Of a stretch of 64,000 bases of DNA, positions 55,068 through 64,000 are shown piece after piece. Position 1 is the first letter of the stretch. Each line of letters begins with the position of its first letter. This DNA is from Chimonanthus salicifolius (taxonomy: Eukaryota > Streptophyta > Magnoliopsida > Laurales > Calycanthaceae). A model generated the notes under the pieces. It had not been told where the DNA came from and ran no database searches. It saw only the letters and a list, made by a program, of their open reading frames with translations. Both the position numbers and the translations under genes were made by a program. Location: NCBI GenBank assembly GCA_013350335.1, contig CM023532.1, positions 96,878,786 through 96,942,785 on the forward strand. The letters run 5' to 3'.

Positions 55068-56040
55068 TTTGACATGGATCCTCTTGGATGGGTTGGTTGA
55101 AAAGGTCTTTTGCTTGAAAATGTTTCTTCTTGACAGGTTTCTTCTTGAGCCAGTTATTTAATTGGATTTTTTGTTAGGTCTGCTCCATGAAGAGCAGCTG
55201 TTTATGCTGGAATATGTCTTGGGTCAAATTATAGATAGATGAGGGGCCTTGAATTTAAATGGAATCAACCCACATAAATCTTATGCACTTGTATGTTTTC
55301 TATTTATTTTCCTTTGTTTTTAAACATCAAGCAATCTTGGACAAAGCCCTATACTTTTCACAATATGATTCTCATGTGAAGAAAGTGATACGATTGTTGA
55401 TTTTAGGATTTTGGTGTTTGGTCTATTTGTTAACTTTCACTGTAAATTCATGTGGACTTTTTTGTCGGTTGTTTTGCATGTGAATTGCAGGTGAAGAAGA
55501 GGATAAATTTGGTTTATGGTGGAGGGAGTGAGATGTTTGAAACTTGTAATTTTGGCAAGGATCTCAAGAAACCTACAGAGATGAAAGAGGATAAGTAAAG
55601 AGCTCCAATTCAAAAATAATTTTAGTTGAGTTTAATTTTAGTGGATTGTAACATTATTATTATTATCATCATGCATATGTCTCTCTCATAAAGACCTCAT
55701 TCGAAGGAAATGATGCAAATTAAAAGTTTATTTTTTGAATTTTAATACTCAAAGACTTAATTGGAATTTAAAAAAAAAAAAAACCATCAATTGAAAAGTT
55801 CAAATATATCTTATTTTTTCTTTAAAATTATTTTAAGGAGGTATTTAATGTGCCTTAAATCCAATATTTTGTTTAAAAACTTGAAAACAGGCCTTTATCG
55901 GGCCGCAGACTGTCTGTTAGGCTTATCGAGCTGGGCAGGGCTGGGCTTAAGGCTAATCGGACTCGTGTTGTTGGGCTGGGCAGCAGACTGTATGATTGTT
56001 CAATCGGGCAGGGCCAGACCTGGGTCCGTTTACAGGCCTA
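55068..56040. other. Right end of the hAT; possible captured exon
   Basis: AT-rich sequence. After an intron-like TTGAATTGCAG boundary, 55491-55598 reads KKRINLVYGGGSEM and continues to a TAA. RINLVYGGGS resembles the nucleotide-binding segment of cytokinin-activating LOG phosphoribohydrolases, so this may be a captured exon fragment; the match is about ten residues. The GGGCTGGGCAG-rich terminal part (55900-56040) is the hAT subterminal region. Confidence 0.35.
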
Positions 56041-57149
56041 GTCCAGTATGTCCACTTTGTCCTGTTTGTCCAGTTTGTCCAGTTTGTTCACTTTGTCCAG
56101 TTTGTTCACTATGTCCACTTTGTCCAATTCATCAAAATTGTCCACTTTGCTCACTTTGTCCAATTTCTCTAGTTTGTTAAATTTGTCTAGATGGTTCTGT
56201 TTGTCCAATTTGTCCAATTTGACTAGTTTATCTAATTTGTCCAATTCATATAGTTTGTCCAGTTGGTTAAGTTTGTCTACTTTGTCGAGTTGGTCCAATT
56301 TATCCAATTTGTGGATTTTGTCAAGTTTGTAAAGTTTGTCCAGTTTGTTAAGTTTGTGCAGTTTGTCTTGTTTGTCAACGCCATCTACTTTACCCAGTTT
56401 GTCCACTTTATCCAACTCGTACAGTTTGTCCAGTCTGTCCTGTTCATCTAATTTAATTAGTATTTCCAGTTTAGCAATTTTGTTCAGTTGGTCCAGTTTG
56501 TCCTGTTCATTTAGTTTGTTTACTTTGTCCTGTTCGTCCAGTTTATCTAGTTTGTCAAATTTGTCCAGTTTGTTCACTTTGTCCAGTTCATCTAGTTTAT
56601 CTAATTTGTCCAGTCCAGTTTGTCCACTTTGTTCAGTTGGTCCAGTTTGTTTTGTTCGTCCAACTTAACAATTTTTTCCAGTTTATCCACTTTGTACAGT
56701 TCGTCCACTTTGTCCTGTTTGTCCAGTTTGACAAATTTGTCCACTTTGTCCTGTTCGTCCACTTTATCCTGGTCGTCCATTTTGTCTAGTTTGTCCACTT
56801 TGTTCACTTTGTCTAGTTTGTCTAGTTTGTCAAGTTTGTACAGTTGGTCCAGTTTGTCCAATTTTTCTAGTTTGTCCAATTTATCTAATTTGTCAAGTCT
56901 GTCCAATTTTTCCAATTTGTCCAGTTTATCTAATTTGTCAAGTTTGTCCAATTTTTCCAGTTTGTCTAGTTTTTCTGATTTGTCCAGTTCGTCTTATTTC
57001 TCCAATTTGTCCACTTAGTCCACTTTATCTAATATGTCCAGTTCATCCACTTTATACACTTTTTCCAGTTTGCCCAGTTTCTAAAATTCATTCACATTGT
57101 CTTGTTTGTTCACTTTTACCAATTCGTCTAGTTTGTCAACTTCGTCCAT
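56041..57149. repeat. 9-bp TTTGTCCAN minisatellite, array 4, right part
   Basis: Continuation of array 4 after the hAT, with the second GTCCAGTA. A 179-codon minus frame (56577-56038) is a nearly pure Asp-Lys-Leu/Val pattern, and some stretches (56810-56960) are very regular. The right edge meets viral promoter sequence at about 57150. Confidence 0.92.
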
Positions 57150-57420
57150 AAAAAGTAGCGTCTAGTGCACGTCCCATTTTGAAGAAAGACGCCTCCAATT
57201 ATTGTACTTTTACTGTTCTCCCTAGTGGAGAATTTTCTTTTGAAAAAGTTGGTTTGTCGTTTGCGTCGGTAAGATTCTTTCTTACCTTCTTTTACTGACC
57301 TCTCTTGGTCGGAAGAGAGTTTGTCCATTGTGTCCTTGCTCCATCTATATAAGGAGCCGTGTGCTTTCATTTGAAACACACCAACATAAACACCCACAAC
57401 TAAGTTTAGATTTGAGTTTA
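57150..57420 (+). promoter_or_regulatory. EPRV promoter (lineage B)
   Basis: A 7-bp palindrome CTCTCTT-GGTCGG-AAGAGAG at 57300-57319, then TATATAA at 57346-57352 within CCATCTATATAAGGAGC, the typical spacing for a plant TATA promoter; the transcript is expected to start about 30 bp later, near 57380. The lineage-A copy has the same loop with both stem halves changed together. It drives the genome-length RNA in related viruses. It is in the right order with the leader and genes downstream, so it is the most natural promoter in the window. Confidence 0.75.
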
Positions 57421-57553
57421 AAGGTTTGAAGAGTCAGAGCTCAAGAGTGCTAGAGCTTGCCCAGAGTCTTGTAAACAGTTTGTAAGTAATGCATAAGTTT
57501 TTATAAGATTATTATCTTCATAGTCTAATTATGTTGTCTTTTTTGTTTAAAAC

Positions 57554-57928
57554 ATGTCGATTCGTTTACCATTACTAAGAAAGTATAATACCGATGTCCG
57601 AATCCTGAAAAGAATTGAAAGAGATCTAGAAATCATCCGAAAACACTTGCAAATATGCACACACAAACATAATCCTCAACATCAACAATATGAACATCGA
57701 AGGATTATTCTGATTCAAGCTTATGCTATTATTCAGGTAGAAATTTACAAAAATGAGTCAAAATTACAAATGTTGGCAATCTGATATGCCTCCTCGCCAT
57801 GTTTACGAAGAGAAGAATTATTGCATATCCTAAGACGCAGAGAAAATCAGTTAAAAAGATTAGAGAATGAACTTCGACAAATTGATGAAAATATAGCTCA
57901 AGGACATTTTATTGTATTCGTCTTTTAA
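57554..57928 (+). pseudogene. EPRV small leader ORF (lineage B), one internal stop
   Basis: ATG 57554 opens 76 codons to TGA 57782-57784. The same frame then continues to TAA 57926-57928 with a charged, heptad-like stretch (REELLHILRRRENQLKRLE), so the original product may have been about 125 residues with a coiled-coil end. The first part (LLRKYNTDVRILKRIERD, then HRRIILIQAYAI) is shared with 40443-40625. Badnaviruses and caulimoviruses have small coiled-coil virion proteins; a similar role is only a suggestion. Known florendoviruses are described with two ORFs, so this is unexpected. Confidence 0.6.
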
Positions 57929-58023
57929 TTCTGCGAAGATCTGGAATAATATGCATGTGTAATCGTATAAAAGAGTATTGTATTCGTCTCCATGAAGAAT
58001 TAGAATTATTATCCCGTGCTTGA
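57929..58023 (+). pseudogene. Second small-ORF remnant in the leader
   Basis: In the frame ending TGA 58021-58023 the codons read IKEYCIRLHEELELLSRA, which resembles the end of the next small ORF (VKQYCLRLKNELNLLLRI). The start is not visible; ATTGTATTCGTCT occurs twice (about 57911 and 57979), pointing to a local duplication and slip. It ends 4 nt before the next ATG. Confidence 0.45.
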
Positions 58024-58027
58024 TTTC

Positions 58028-58246
58028 ATGCCAACAAGAAGAATAGAATTAGTAAGATTAATCCATCATTGTGAAGCCACTTTAAGAAATTTGGAAACAA
58101 CTATTAATCAAGCGAATGATGTTTTGTATGTGGTAGATATTCCTGCTATCCGACAACAACATGAAAGACTCTTGGCCTTACATGATGCTGTTAAACAATA
58201 CTGCCTCCGTTTGAAAAATGAATTAAATCTATTATTAAGGATCTGA
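58028..58246 (+). CDS. EPRV small leader ORF, 72 residues, coiled-coil-like
   Basis: I chose ATG 58028, since the in-frame codon at 58016 is GTG. The intact frame reads MPTRRIELVRLIHHCEATLR, then HERLLALHDAVKQYCLRL, stop TGA 58244-58246. It is rich in Leu, Arg and Glu with heptad-like spacing. The preceding frame stops 4 nt upstream (TGA-TTTC-ATG), the same geometry as the ORF1/ORF2 boundary. No known domain is recognised. The end of this region is also present at 40010-40060. Confidence 0.55.
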   Translation: MPTRRIELVRLIHHCEATLRNLETTINQANDVLYVVDIPAIRQQHERLLALHDAVKQYCLRLKNELNLLLRI

Positions 58247-58440
58247 AGTTTTTTAACCTTGTTGATTTACCTAATCCTCTTTAGAGTTTTAAGTCGTCCT
58301 TTTGTGTTCTTCCTATTTTGTATTTTGTGTGGTCGGCTAAGAGTGTGATAGCGTAGCAAGTCCCACTTCAGGCTACAGTCAGGCTCACAGGGCAGTAAAT
58401 CTTTGACGGTGCTCTTCTTGTCACACTCATCCTACAAATT
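58247..58440 (+). other. EPRV structured leader before MP (lineage B)
   Basis: GAGTGTGA (58341-58348) and TCACACTC (58421-58428) are perfect complements enclosing 72 nt, ending 12 nt before the MP ATG. Inside are the CTTCAGGC and GTAAATC.TTGAC blocks conserved with lineage A. It could fold in the RNA and affect how ribosomes reach MP after the small ORFs; this is inference. Confidence 0.55.
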
Positions 58441-59373
58441 ATGGAAAAAACTAAAGGAAAAACAAAACTTTTTAAGAATTGGTTTAAATCATTTCAGCAT
58501 CCCTCTAATAGACCTACTTCATCCTCTTCATCTTACCAGTCTGCCATGTCTAGTTTTCTTCAGTATAGTTTAGCTAAAGATTATGAAAACCCAGAAAAAA
58601 CAAAAAATTCAGAAGAAATGGTGTATGAAAGTTTTGATCAAGCAATTTCCAACTAGAAAATGCCAGCTTTACCCATAACAGAAATATACAGTAATGGGAC
58701 TTTTGAAGAACAAAATTATTATGACATTAAAACTGTAGAAGAAACTGTTTTTCTTTCTGGAGGAAAACAAACGATAAGACTCCTTGAAAGAAGAATCATT
58801 GAACAGATAAAGTCCAAATACAACTACCTATACATTGGATTGATACAGGTAGGAATCAAACCCTTGTTTAGATTAGGATTAAATGCCTCAGTTTGCGTGT
58901 ATGTCCGTGACCAAAGGCACGATGAATTTGATGATTCTCTTTATGCCATGGTTGAATCAAGTTTTTACCATGGAGCAACTTACTTCAATTGTCTCCCAAA
59001 TGTTACAGTTGACCTACATGATGATGATGTCCTGGACAGTGCGACTTTAGGATTCCAAAGTAAAGGATTAAAAATGAGTCCTAAGAGTAAACCATTTGCC
59101 ATTATCTATTGTGTCTTCTACAAATCCATGATGTCTATCTTTCCCATGATTGCTTACAGAGATATAGTTGAAAAGACCACTGTACTTTTGGAGCAAATTT
59201 TAACAACAATGTTTTTTATTCCAAAAGTTATTAGTTGTGAAGATGTTATTTTACTAGGAAATTGGCAAATAGAAGATGTTACTCCCAGAGAAAACGAAAT
59301 CATAGATGATTTACAAAGTATTGTCAAACTACCCAATGGAAATGTTGAAGTCAACTTTAGGAAAAAAAATGGA
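58441..59373 (+). pseudogene. EPRV movement protein (lineage B), one stop
   Basis: ATG 58441 (MEKTKGKTKLFKNWFKSF). TAG at 58654-58656 replaces the Trp found in lineage A, and the frame resumes to 59376 with GIKPLFRLGLNASVCVYVRD, RHDEFDDSLY, YFNCLPNVTVDLHDDD and SKPFAIIYCVFYKSM. A changed run near 59190-59215 (two compensating shifts) alters about ten residues. An extra A at about 59370 throws the linker into the next frame. It is a 30K-type movement protein about as long as in lineage A. Confidence 0.87.
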
Positions 59374-60719
59374 TAGAGCTAGAAAAAATTTTGCTACCTA
59401 TACTGAGGGTAGAAGAAGTTTTAAGCTTGAAGACATTGATGATGATCAAAAGAATAGTGAAAAGGAAGAAATGGAACAAAAGGTATGTAAAAACAAAGAA
59501 AGTGGTATCGAACACCCAGTGTATAAAAGAACATTATCAGAAAAAACTTATACTCCTAGTGAAAGTGATTTTCTTCAAGGTGCCATAAGAATGATTAGAG
59601 TTCCAAAGTCTGAGGTAAATCTAGTTCAAAAATTTGAGATTGATAAGCCATACCTAAGGAAAAACCTAAAGGAATATCCTTTAAAGGATTGGTTTTTCAA
59701 AACCTTCAACTCAGAAGAAAAAGATAAAATGAGAGAACTTTGGTATCACCAAATGGAAGATGAAAGAAATATACCTTTCTTTGATTGGTTCATGGAGTAT
59801 TTCAAAAAAGGAAAAATTAAAGAAGAGTCTCAAAATCCAAAACAAATTCGAGTCATAGGAAGAACAACTAGAACTTGGAAAGACTGATGGTAAGGAAGTC
59901 CATAAAGCTCATCCTCCTTGGAAAAAAACTTGACATTTCCTCTAATAAGGCAGAAACTAAGAAATATGCCTGCCCTGTTAAAGATAGTTCTGTGTTTGAG
60001 AAAAAGAGTGAGATAAATGCCCAAGATATAGGCCATAGCCTTGGTAATGTGATAGAACAGAATAATTACACCAATCTTTGCCTTTTAACTATTGGAGAAC
60101 AAACTGATAGGATTGAAAGAACAATCAAATTAAGTCCTGTCCTTAGTCCTACATCTCTAAAAAAAATACAGAAGAATATGCAGAAGAAACCCCTGCGAAT
60201 CCTTTTTATATCCCAAGACAATTACCTTCAGGAATTATCCTACAAGAAGGACCATTTAAGATGTCGGAAGAAATGAAAAAAGAATTAATTTCCAGAATGG
60301 AAAGCCTCAATGTAGGAGGAAAAGGTTTAAGTATCTTAAGTGTTTCAGCCTTTGAGAACATGTTGATAAACCGATTAAAAAAGTGAAACCCTCAAACTGA
60401 ATTACCACTAACCAAGAATTATTACCCTAGACCAACTCCTGTTGATCTACAAATAGAATAAGCCCCCTATACATACGAAATGGATATAACCTATTCTGGA
60501 AATTCTTTGTATGAATGGAATCTTGATGGATTAACAGAATATCAAATTATCCAAATGGTTTATAGTATGACGATATAGGCCAATGCCTATAAAGTCAGAG
60601 GAAACACTCCAAAAAATATTTTCTTCATTATAACCACCTCATTAAATGATGTCTTAAGAGGATGGTGGCACTATGGTTTAACAGGAGCTCAAAGAACTGA
60701 GATAGAAAATGTTGTTAAA
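59374..60719 (+). pseudogene. EPRV MP-CP linker and capsid N-terminal half (lineage B)
   Basis: The linker and capsid start lie in the frame 59306-59887 (YLRKNLKEYPLKDWFFKTF, NIPFFDWFMEYF). A shift near 59885 moves to 59875-60276 (NYTNLCLLTIGEQTDRIE), and a shift near 60150 follows. Then in-frame stops occur: TGA about 60384 (a Trp elsewhere), TAA about 60461, TAG about 60576. GWWHYGLTGAQ-like coding is at 60660-60695, matching the capsid core. Confidence 0.82.
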
Positions 60720-62315
60720 ATGGATGAATTAGGAAGAATTATATACAAAGACAAAAACACAGGAAGTTTTGTTGATCCCTCTATTAAATTTGAAATTGGT
60801 ACTAGTCAGACTCCTGAAAATTATGAAACACAACCTGATTGTATCAGTGTTTTACTCTTGTGTATCCTAAATGAATTTACAGGAGGAATTGGATTAATCA
60901 AGGAGAAAAATAGACAACAACTACATCGTTTAAGGTGTAAAGATTTAGGTGAATTCCGCTGGTATAAAGTTGTTTTCTTATCAAAAGTATACCAGTTGAA
61001 TGATTGCAATTCTGAGATTTGGAAAGAAAGGTTTATCTCAGGTTTACCACCCTTATTTGCTGAAAAAGTGTGGAATGCTCTACGAGAAGAAATGCATATG
61101 CATGGTACCATAGATTATAAAGCCTTGACCTTTGGAGCAATTATCCAGAGAAATAACAAAGTTGGTATTAACCTTTGTACTGAACTCAAAATCAGTAGAC
61201 AAGTTGAAAAGGGAAGAAAATATTCAGGAAACAAAGAATTAGGAGATTTTTGTACTCAATTTGGCCTTGACCAAACAGCTGAATCCAAAAGAAAGTCGTC
61301 TCGTTCAAGATTTAGTCCAGATAGGAGAAATAAAACATTGAAAAAATACACATATAAAGGCAATAAATATAGGAGAAAATTCAGAGAAAAACCCTATGAA
61401 ACTTTCATGTTTAAGAGAAAACCCAAAGGCTACCCTAGCCAAAAGAAAACAAGAGAAAAGGAACCCACTTGTTACTCATGTGGACAAAAGGGTCATTATT
61501 CAAACAAATGTCCCCAGAAGGGAAAATCCTCTAAGAAGAAGGTTGGAAAAATTACCTATGATGATCCAGAAAAAGAAGTTTTAGAAGAAGAAGAAGCAGA
61601 TGAATATTACTCCAGTCAACATAATGAAGAAGAAAATGAATATAATTCCCTTACATCAGATGACAATTCTAGTCAGGAAAATAAACTTCCTCATGTTCAA
61701 CTTATCAAACAATTTCAAGCTTGTTCTTGTATTTCTGATGAAAATGATTCAAGTGATGAATGGTCATTACCATCAGACGATGATATTGGTTTTGGTATCC
61801 ACATTCGTGTCCTCACAGTCCCTCAAAAGTTGCTCCTTGAAATGGTTGATAGTATTCCTAACCTGGAGAAAAAAGTTCAATTTTTAAATCAAAATTCAAA
61901 ATTAGGGGAGGAAGAGGCAGAAAGTTCAAATCCACCACAAAGAAATGTTAAAATTCTAGGTGAAAATGATGATGAAGATATTCCCTTTTATCCAAAACCA
62001 CCAAAAGAAAGATTTCACACACCTAGCTATTCCATTATGGATCTCATGAACAGAGCTGACAAAATCCAAGCGATCAATAAACCGTTAGCTCTCTCAGATC
62101 TGCAAAAAGAACTAAATGATCAAAAAAGGGAACTCCGAGAATTAAGAATTGAATTAACAAAAAAACAAAATGATTTAGACGAAAGACTTTCTTGGTTAGA
62201 AAGTGAAGGTGCTATTGAGAAATATGATGAAGAAAAATTTGTACAAAGAATTAAAGGAGAAATCAACAGAGTCTCCACTGATGTCATTCCAACAAAATGT
62301 GTCTTCCAACAGTAG
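60720..62315 (+). pseudogene. EPRV capsid C-terminus, CCHC knuckle, protease linker (lineage B)
   Basis: A 531-codon frame free of stops: FTGGIGLIKEKNRQQLHRLR, WKERFISGLPPLFAEKV, the basic KKYTYKGNKYRRKFREKP region, an intact knuckle CYSCGQKGHYSNKC at 61470-61511 (CX2CX4HX4C), an acidic Glu/Asp/Ser tail, and a Lys/Glu/Leu coiled-coil-like linker. It ends at TAG 62313-62315 where lineage A has Trp. It is the longest intact viral frame in the window. The knuckle packages nucleic acid in related viruses. Confidence 0.88.
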
Positions 62316-62774
62316 AGAGTCTAGGTGAAAATCAAAATTAAAAATTATGAGAAAATAGTGAATGTTGTCATCGATACTGGTGTCGATCTAAACATTATTA
62401 GATTAGGCGTGGTTCCGACGGAAACCACAAAAGAATCAAAACAATTCATATCAGCTGCTAATGGAACCAGTATTACTATTGAAAGAAAAATTCCAAATGT
62501 CCATATTTGCTTCAAAGGTGTCTGTATTACTTCACCTTTTATTGTCTCTAATGATATTGTTGATGAAGTAATTCTTAGGTCCCCTTTTATTCTTCTAATC
62601 CAACCATTCTCAGTAGATACTAAGGGAATCTCTATAAGAATCAGAGGTTTGGATATTAATCTTGATTTCAATGATGATCCTTGTGAAACAAAAATCCAGA
62701 AGATAAACCAAATCATTGCTAATAGAGAAAGTTACATGAAAGATTTGAAAAATGAAATCAAATGTCTAGATTAA
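62316..62774 (+). pseudogene. EPRV aspartic protease (lineage B), altered active site
   Basis: In frame with the preceding segment, separated by two TAG codons (62313, 62322). Reads KIKIKNYEKIVNVVIDTG with the catalytic Asp at 62373-62375, but the motif is DTGV, not DTGA. It continues through SAANGTSITIERKIP and the LRSPFILLIQPF end. A stop at 62772-62774 comes where lineage A continues into the RT linker. Confidence 0.85.
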
Positions 62775-64000
62775 CAAAGATTTGAATAAAAAAGAATTCA
62801 AAGAAAAATTGGAAAATTTTACAAAACAGCTTGAAGACGAATGCTGTTCTGATTTACCATTTGCGTTTTAGAATAGAAAAAGGCACATGGTAAGTTTATC
62901 ATATATGAAAGGATTTGAAGAAAAGGATATCTCAGATGGATGCAAATCATTTAAACCTCTGTCAAGAAGAAATCACCGATTTACTAAAGAAAAAGTTAAT
63001 CAGAAAAAGTAAATCCCCTTGGAGCTGTACAGCATTTTATGTCGGAAAAGTTGCTGAGATAGAAAGAGGAGTCCCAAGATTAGTAATCAATTATAAGCCT
63101 TTAAACAAGGTTTTACAACCTATCAGGTATCCTTTACCTAATACCCAAGACTTGTTGAGCAGGCTAAATAATGCCAAAATATTCTCAAAGTTTGATTTAA
63201 AATTAGGATTTTGGCAAATCCAAAGTAAGGAAGATGATAGGTACAAGACTGCTTTCACCGTACCTGTGGGACATTATGAGTGGAATGTTATGCCATTTGG
63301 AATAAAAAATGCCCCTTCTGAATTTCAAAACATCATGAATAACATATTTTCATCATATACCCAGTTTGCGATTGTATACATTGATGATATTCTAATTTTT
63401 CCCGAATCTGTTGCACAACACTGGAAACATTTGGGTATATTTAAAAGAATCATAAAAGAAAATGGTCTGGTTTTATCTAAACGAAAAATGAGTTTATTCC
63501 AACAAAAAATCAGATTTCTTGGTTTTGAAATTCAAAATGGAAAAATAACTCCTACTAATAGAGTTATACAGTTGGTGACAAATTCCTAGACGAAATCCAG
63601 GATAAAAATATGTTGCAAAGATTTCTTGGATACCTAAATTATGTCGCTTTTTTTCTATCAAGATTTGGCAAAAGATAGGAAACTTCTCCAAGAAAGACTA
63701 AAGAAAAGTCCTAAAGATTGGACTGAGAACCATACTAAAGCTGTCCAAAAGATCAAAGAAAGAGTAAAAAATCTCCCTTGTAGATGCTTATCTGATCCTG
63801 AAGCTTTTAAAATAGTCCAAATTGACGCTTCAAATCTTGGTTATGGTGGAATCCTTTTACAACGTAGAAATGATTCAGAAGATGAATTGGTCTGATTCAA
63901 TTCTGGATTATGTAATGATGCCCAGAAGAAATATTCCACAATAAAAAAGGAAGTTCTTGCTATAGTTCTTTGTGTAACTAAATTCCAACATGATCTGTTA
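62775..64000 (+). pseudogene. EPRV reverse transcriptase-RNase H (lineage B), cut by window end
   Basis: The linker is broken by TAG codons (for example about 62868, a Trp elsewhere) and a deletion near 62930. RT runs open at 62915-63589 with YPLPNTQDLLSRLNNAKIFS, FDLKLGFWQIQ, VMPFGIKNAPSEFQ and the YIDD motif at 63377-63388. A shift at about 63570 is followed by RNase H in the frame 63641-63895 (QIDASNLGYGG, catalytic Asp kept), then TGA at 63893-63895. The sequence continues at the window edge. Confidence 0.87.

Larger units (their letters stand above)
43986..56040. mobile_element. hAT DNA transposon with nested LTR insertions
   Basis: Ends are inverted repeats: TAGGCCTGTAATCCG on the left, and TAGGCCTGTAAACGG as the complement of the right end; similarity extends into a GGCCCTGCCCG block. 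A perfect 8-bp target duplication GTCCAGTA lies at 43978-43985 and 56041-56048, the hAT hallmark, within a minisatellite unit. Without the nested LTRs (48132-55067) the element is about 5.1 kb. It has a broken BED zinc finger (47405-47690) but no transposase catalytic domain that I can see, so it was probably moved by another copy. 44000-44140 holds subterminal CCGA/CCCG-rich motifs. Confidence 0.93.

Noticed and set aside
56038..56577. 179-codon Asp-Lys-Leu repeat protein
   Set aside because: Same reason: a reading of minisatellite array 4. Real coding would need evidence of transcription or selection.

Overview
This is nuclear DNA from a flowering plant. It is a repeat-dominated, probably heterochromatic locus with no convincing intact host gene. 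The evidence is degenerate copies of a plant pararetrovirus (family Caulimoviridae, florendovirus/petuvirus-like by protein architecture), Ty3/gypsy LTRs with 5-bp target-site duplications, a hAT transposon with an 8-bp duplication, a plastid ycf2 fragment, and a degenerate TTTAGGG (plant telomere type) tract. The species cannot be told from the sequence. Two runs of exactly 100 N (6044-6143 and 16473-16572) are scaffold gaps, so order across them is not certain.

Layout. 1-6043: rearranged pararetrovirus (EPRV) pieces in both orientations. 6144-16472: a gap-bounded contig without EPRV sequence, holding an LTR fragment, about 2 kb of TTTAGGG-like repeats, and the 5' half of a gypsy element (3.6-kb LTR, primer site, zinc-knuckle ORF, gag, protease, start of RT). 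16573-26190: EPRV pieces interrupted by a solo LTR (18099-22624) that carries plastid DNA, and by two 9-bp minisatellite arrays. 26191-33069: the most complete lineage-A EPRV copy (MP, CP, PR, RT/RNase H, then ORF2). 33070-34757: minisatellite. 34758-39957: an inverted duplicate of 1-5345. 39958-41970: more EPRV fragments, including an (AT)n tract and a small leader ORF. 41971-57149: a minisatellite split by a 12-kb hAT element, which holds a solo LTR, which holds another solo LTR. 57150-64000: a second, diverged lineage-B EPRV copy with promoter, small leader ORFs, MP, CP, PR and RT, cut by the window end.

How the parts relate. The inferred viral order is: promoter with a palindrome and TATA box, small coiled-coil-like leader ORFs, a structured leader, ORF1 (30K movement protein, capsid with CCHC knuckle, aspartic protease, reverse transcriptase, RNase H), then ORF2 of unknown function starting 4 nt after the ORF1 stop. 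Every copy has stops or frameshifts, so none looks able to make the full protein set.

The most unusual signals are: (i) a 9-bp TTTGTCCAN minisatellite that abuts EPRV DNA at seven of its eight array edges at different viral positions; (ii) a roughly 5-kb inverted duplication about 40 kb across whose arms share internal rearrangement breakpoints; (iii) small leader ORFs conserved between the two lineages; (iv) a covarying palindrome upstream of the viral TATA box; (v) LTRs packed with some three dozen short TTCGGCC palindromes. All assignments rest on reading motifs and repeats by eye; no database search was run.
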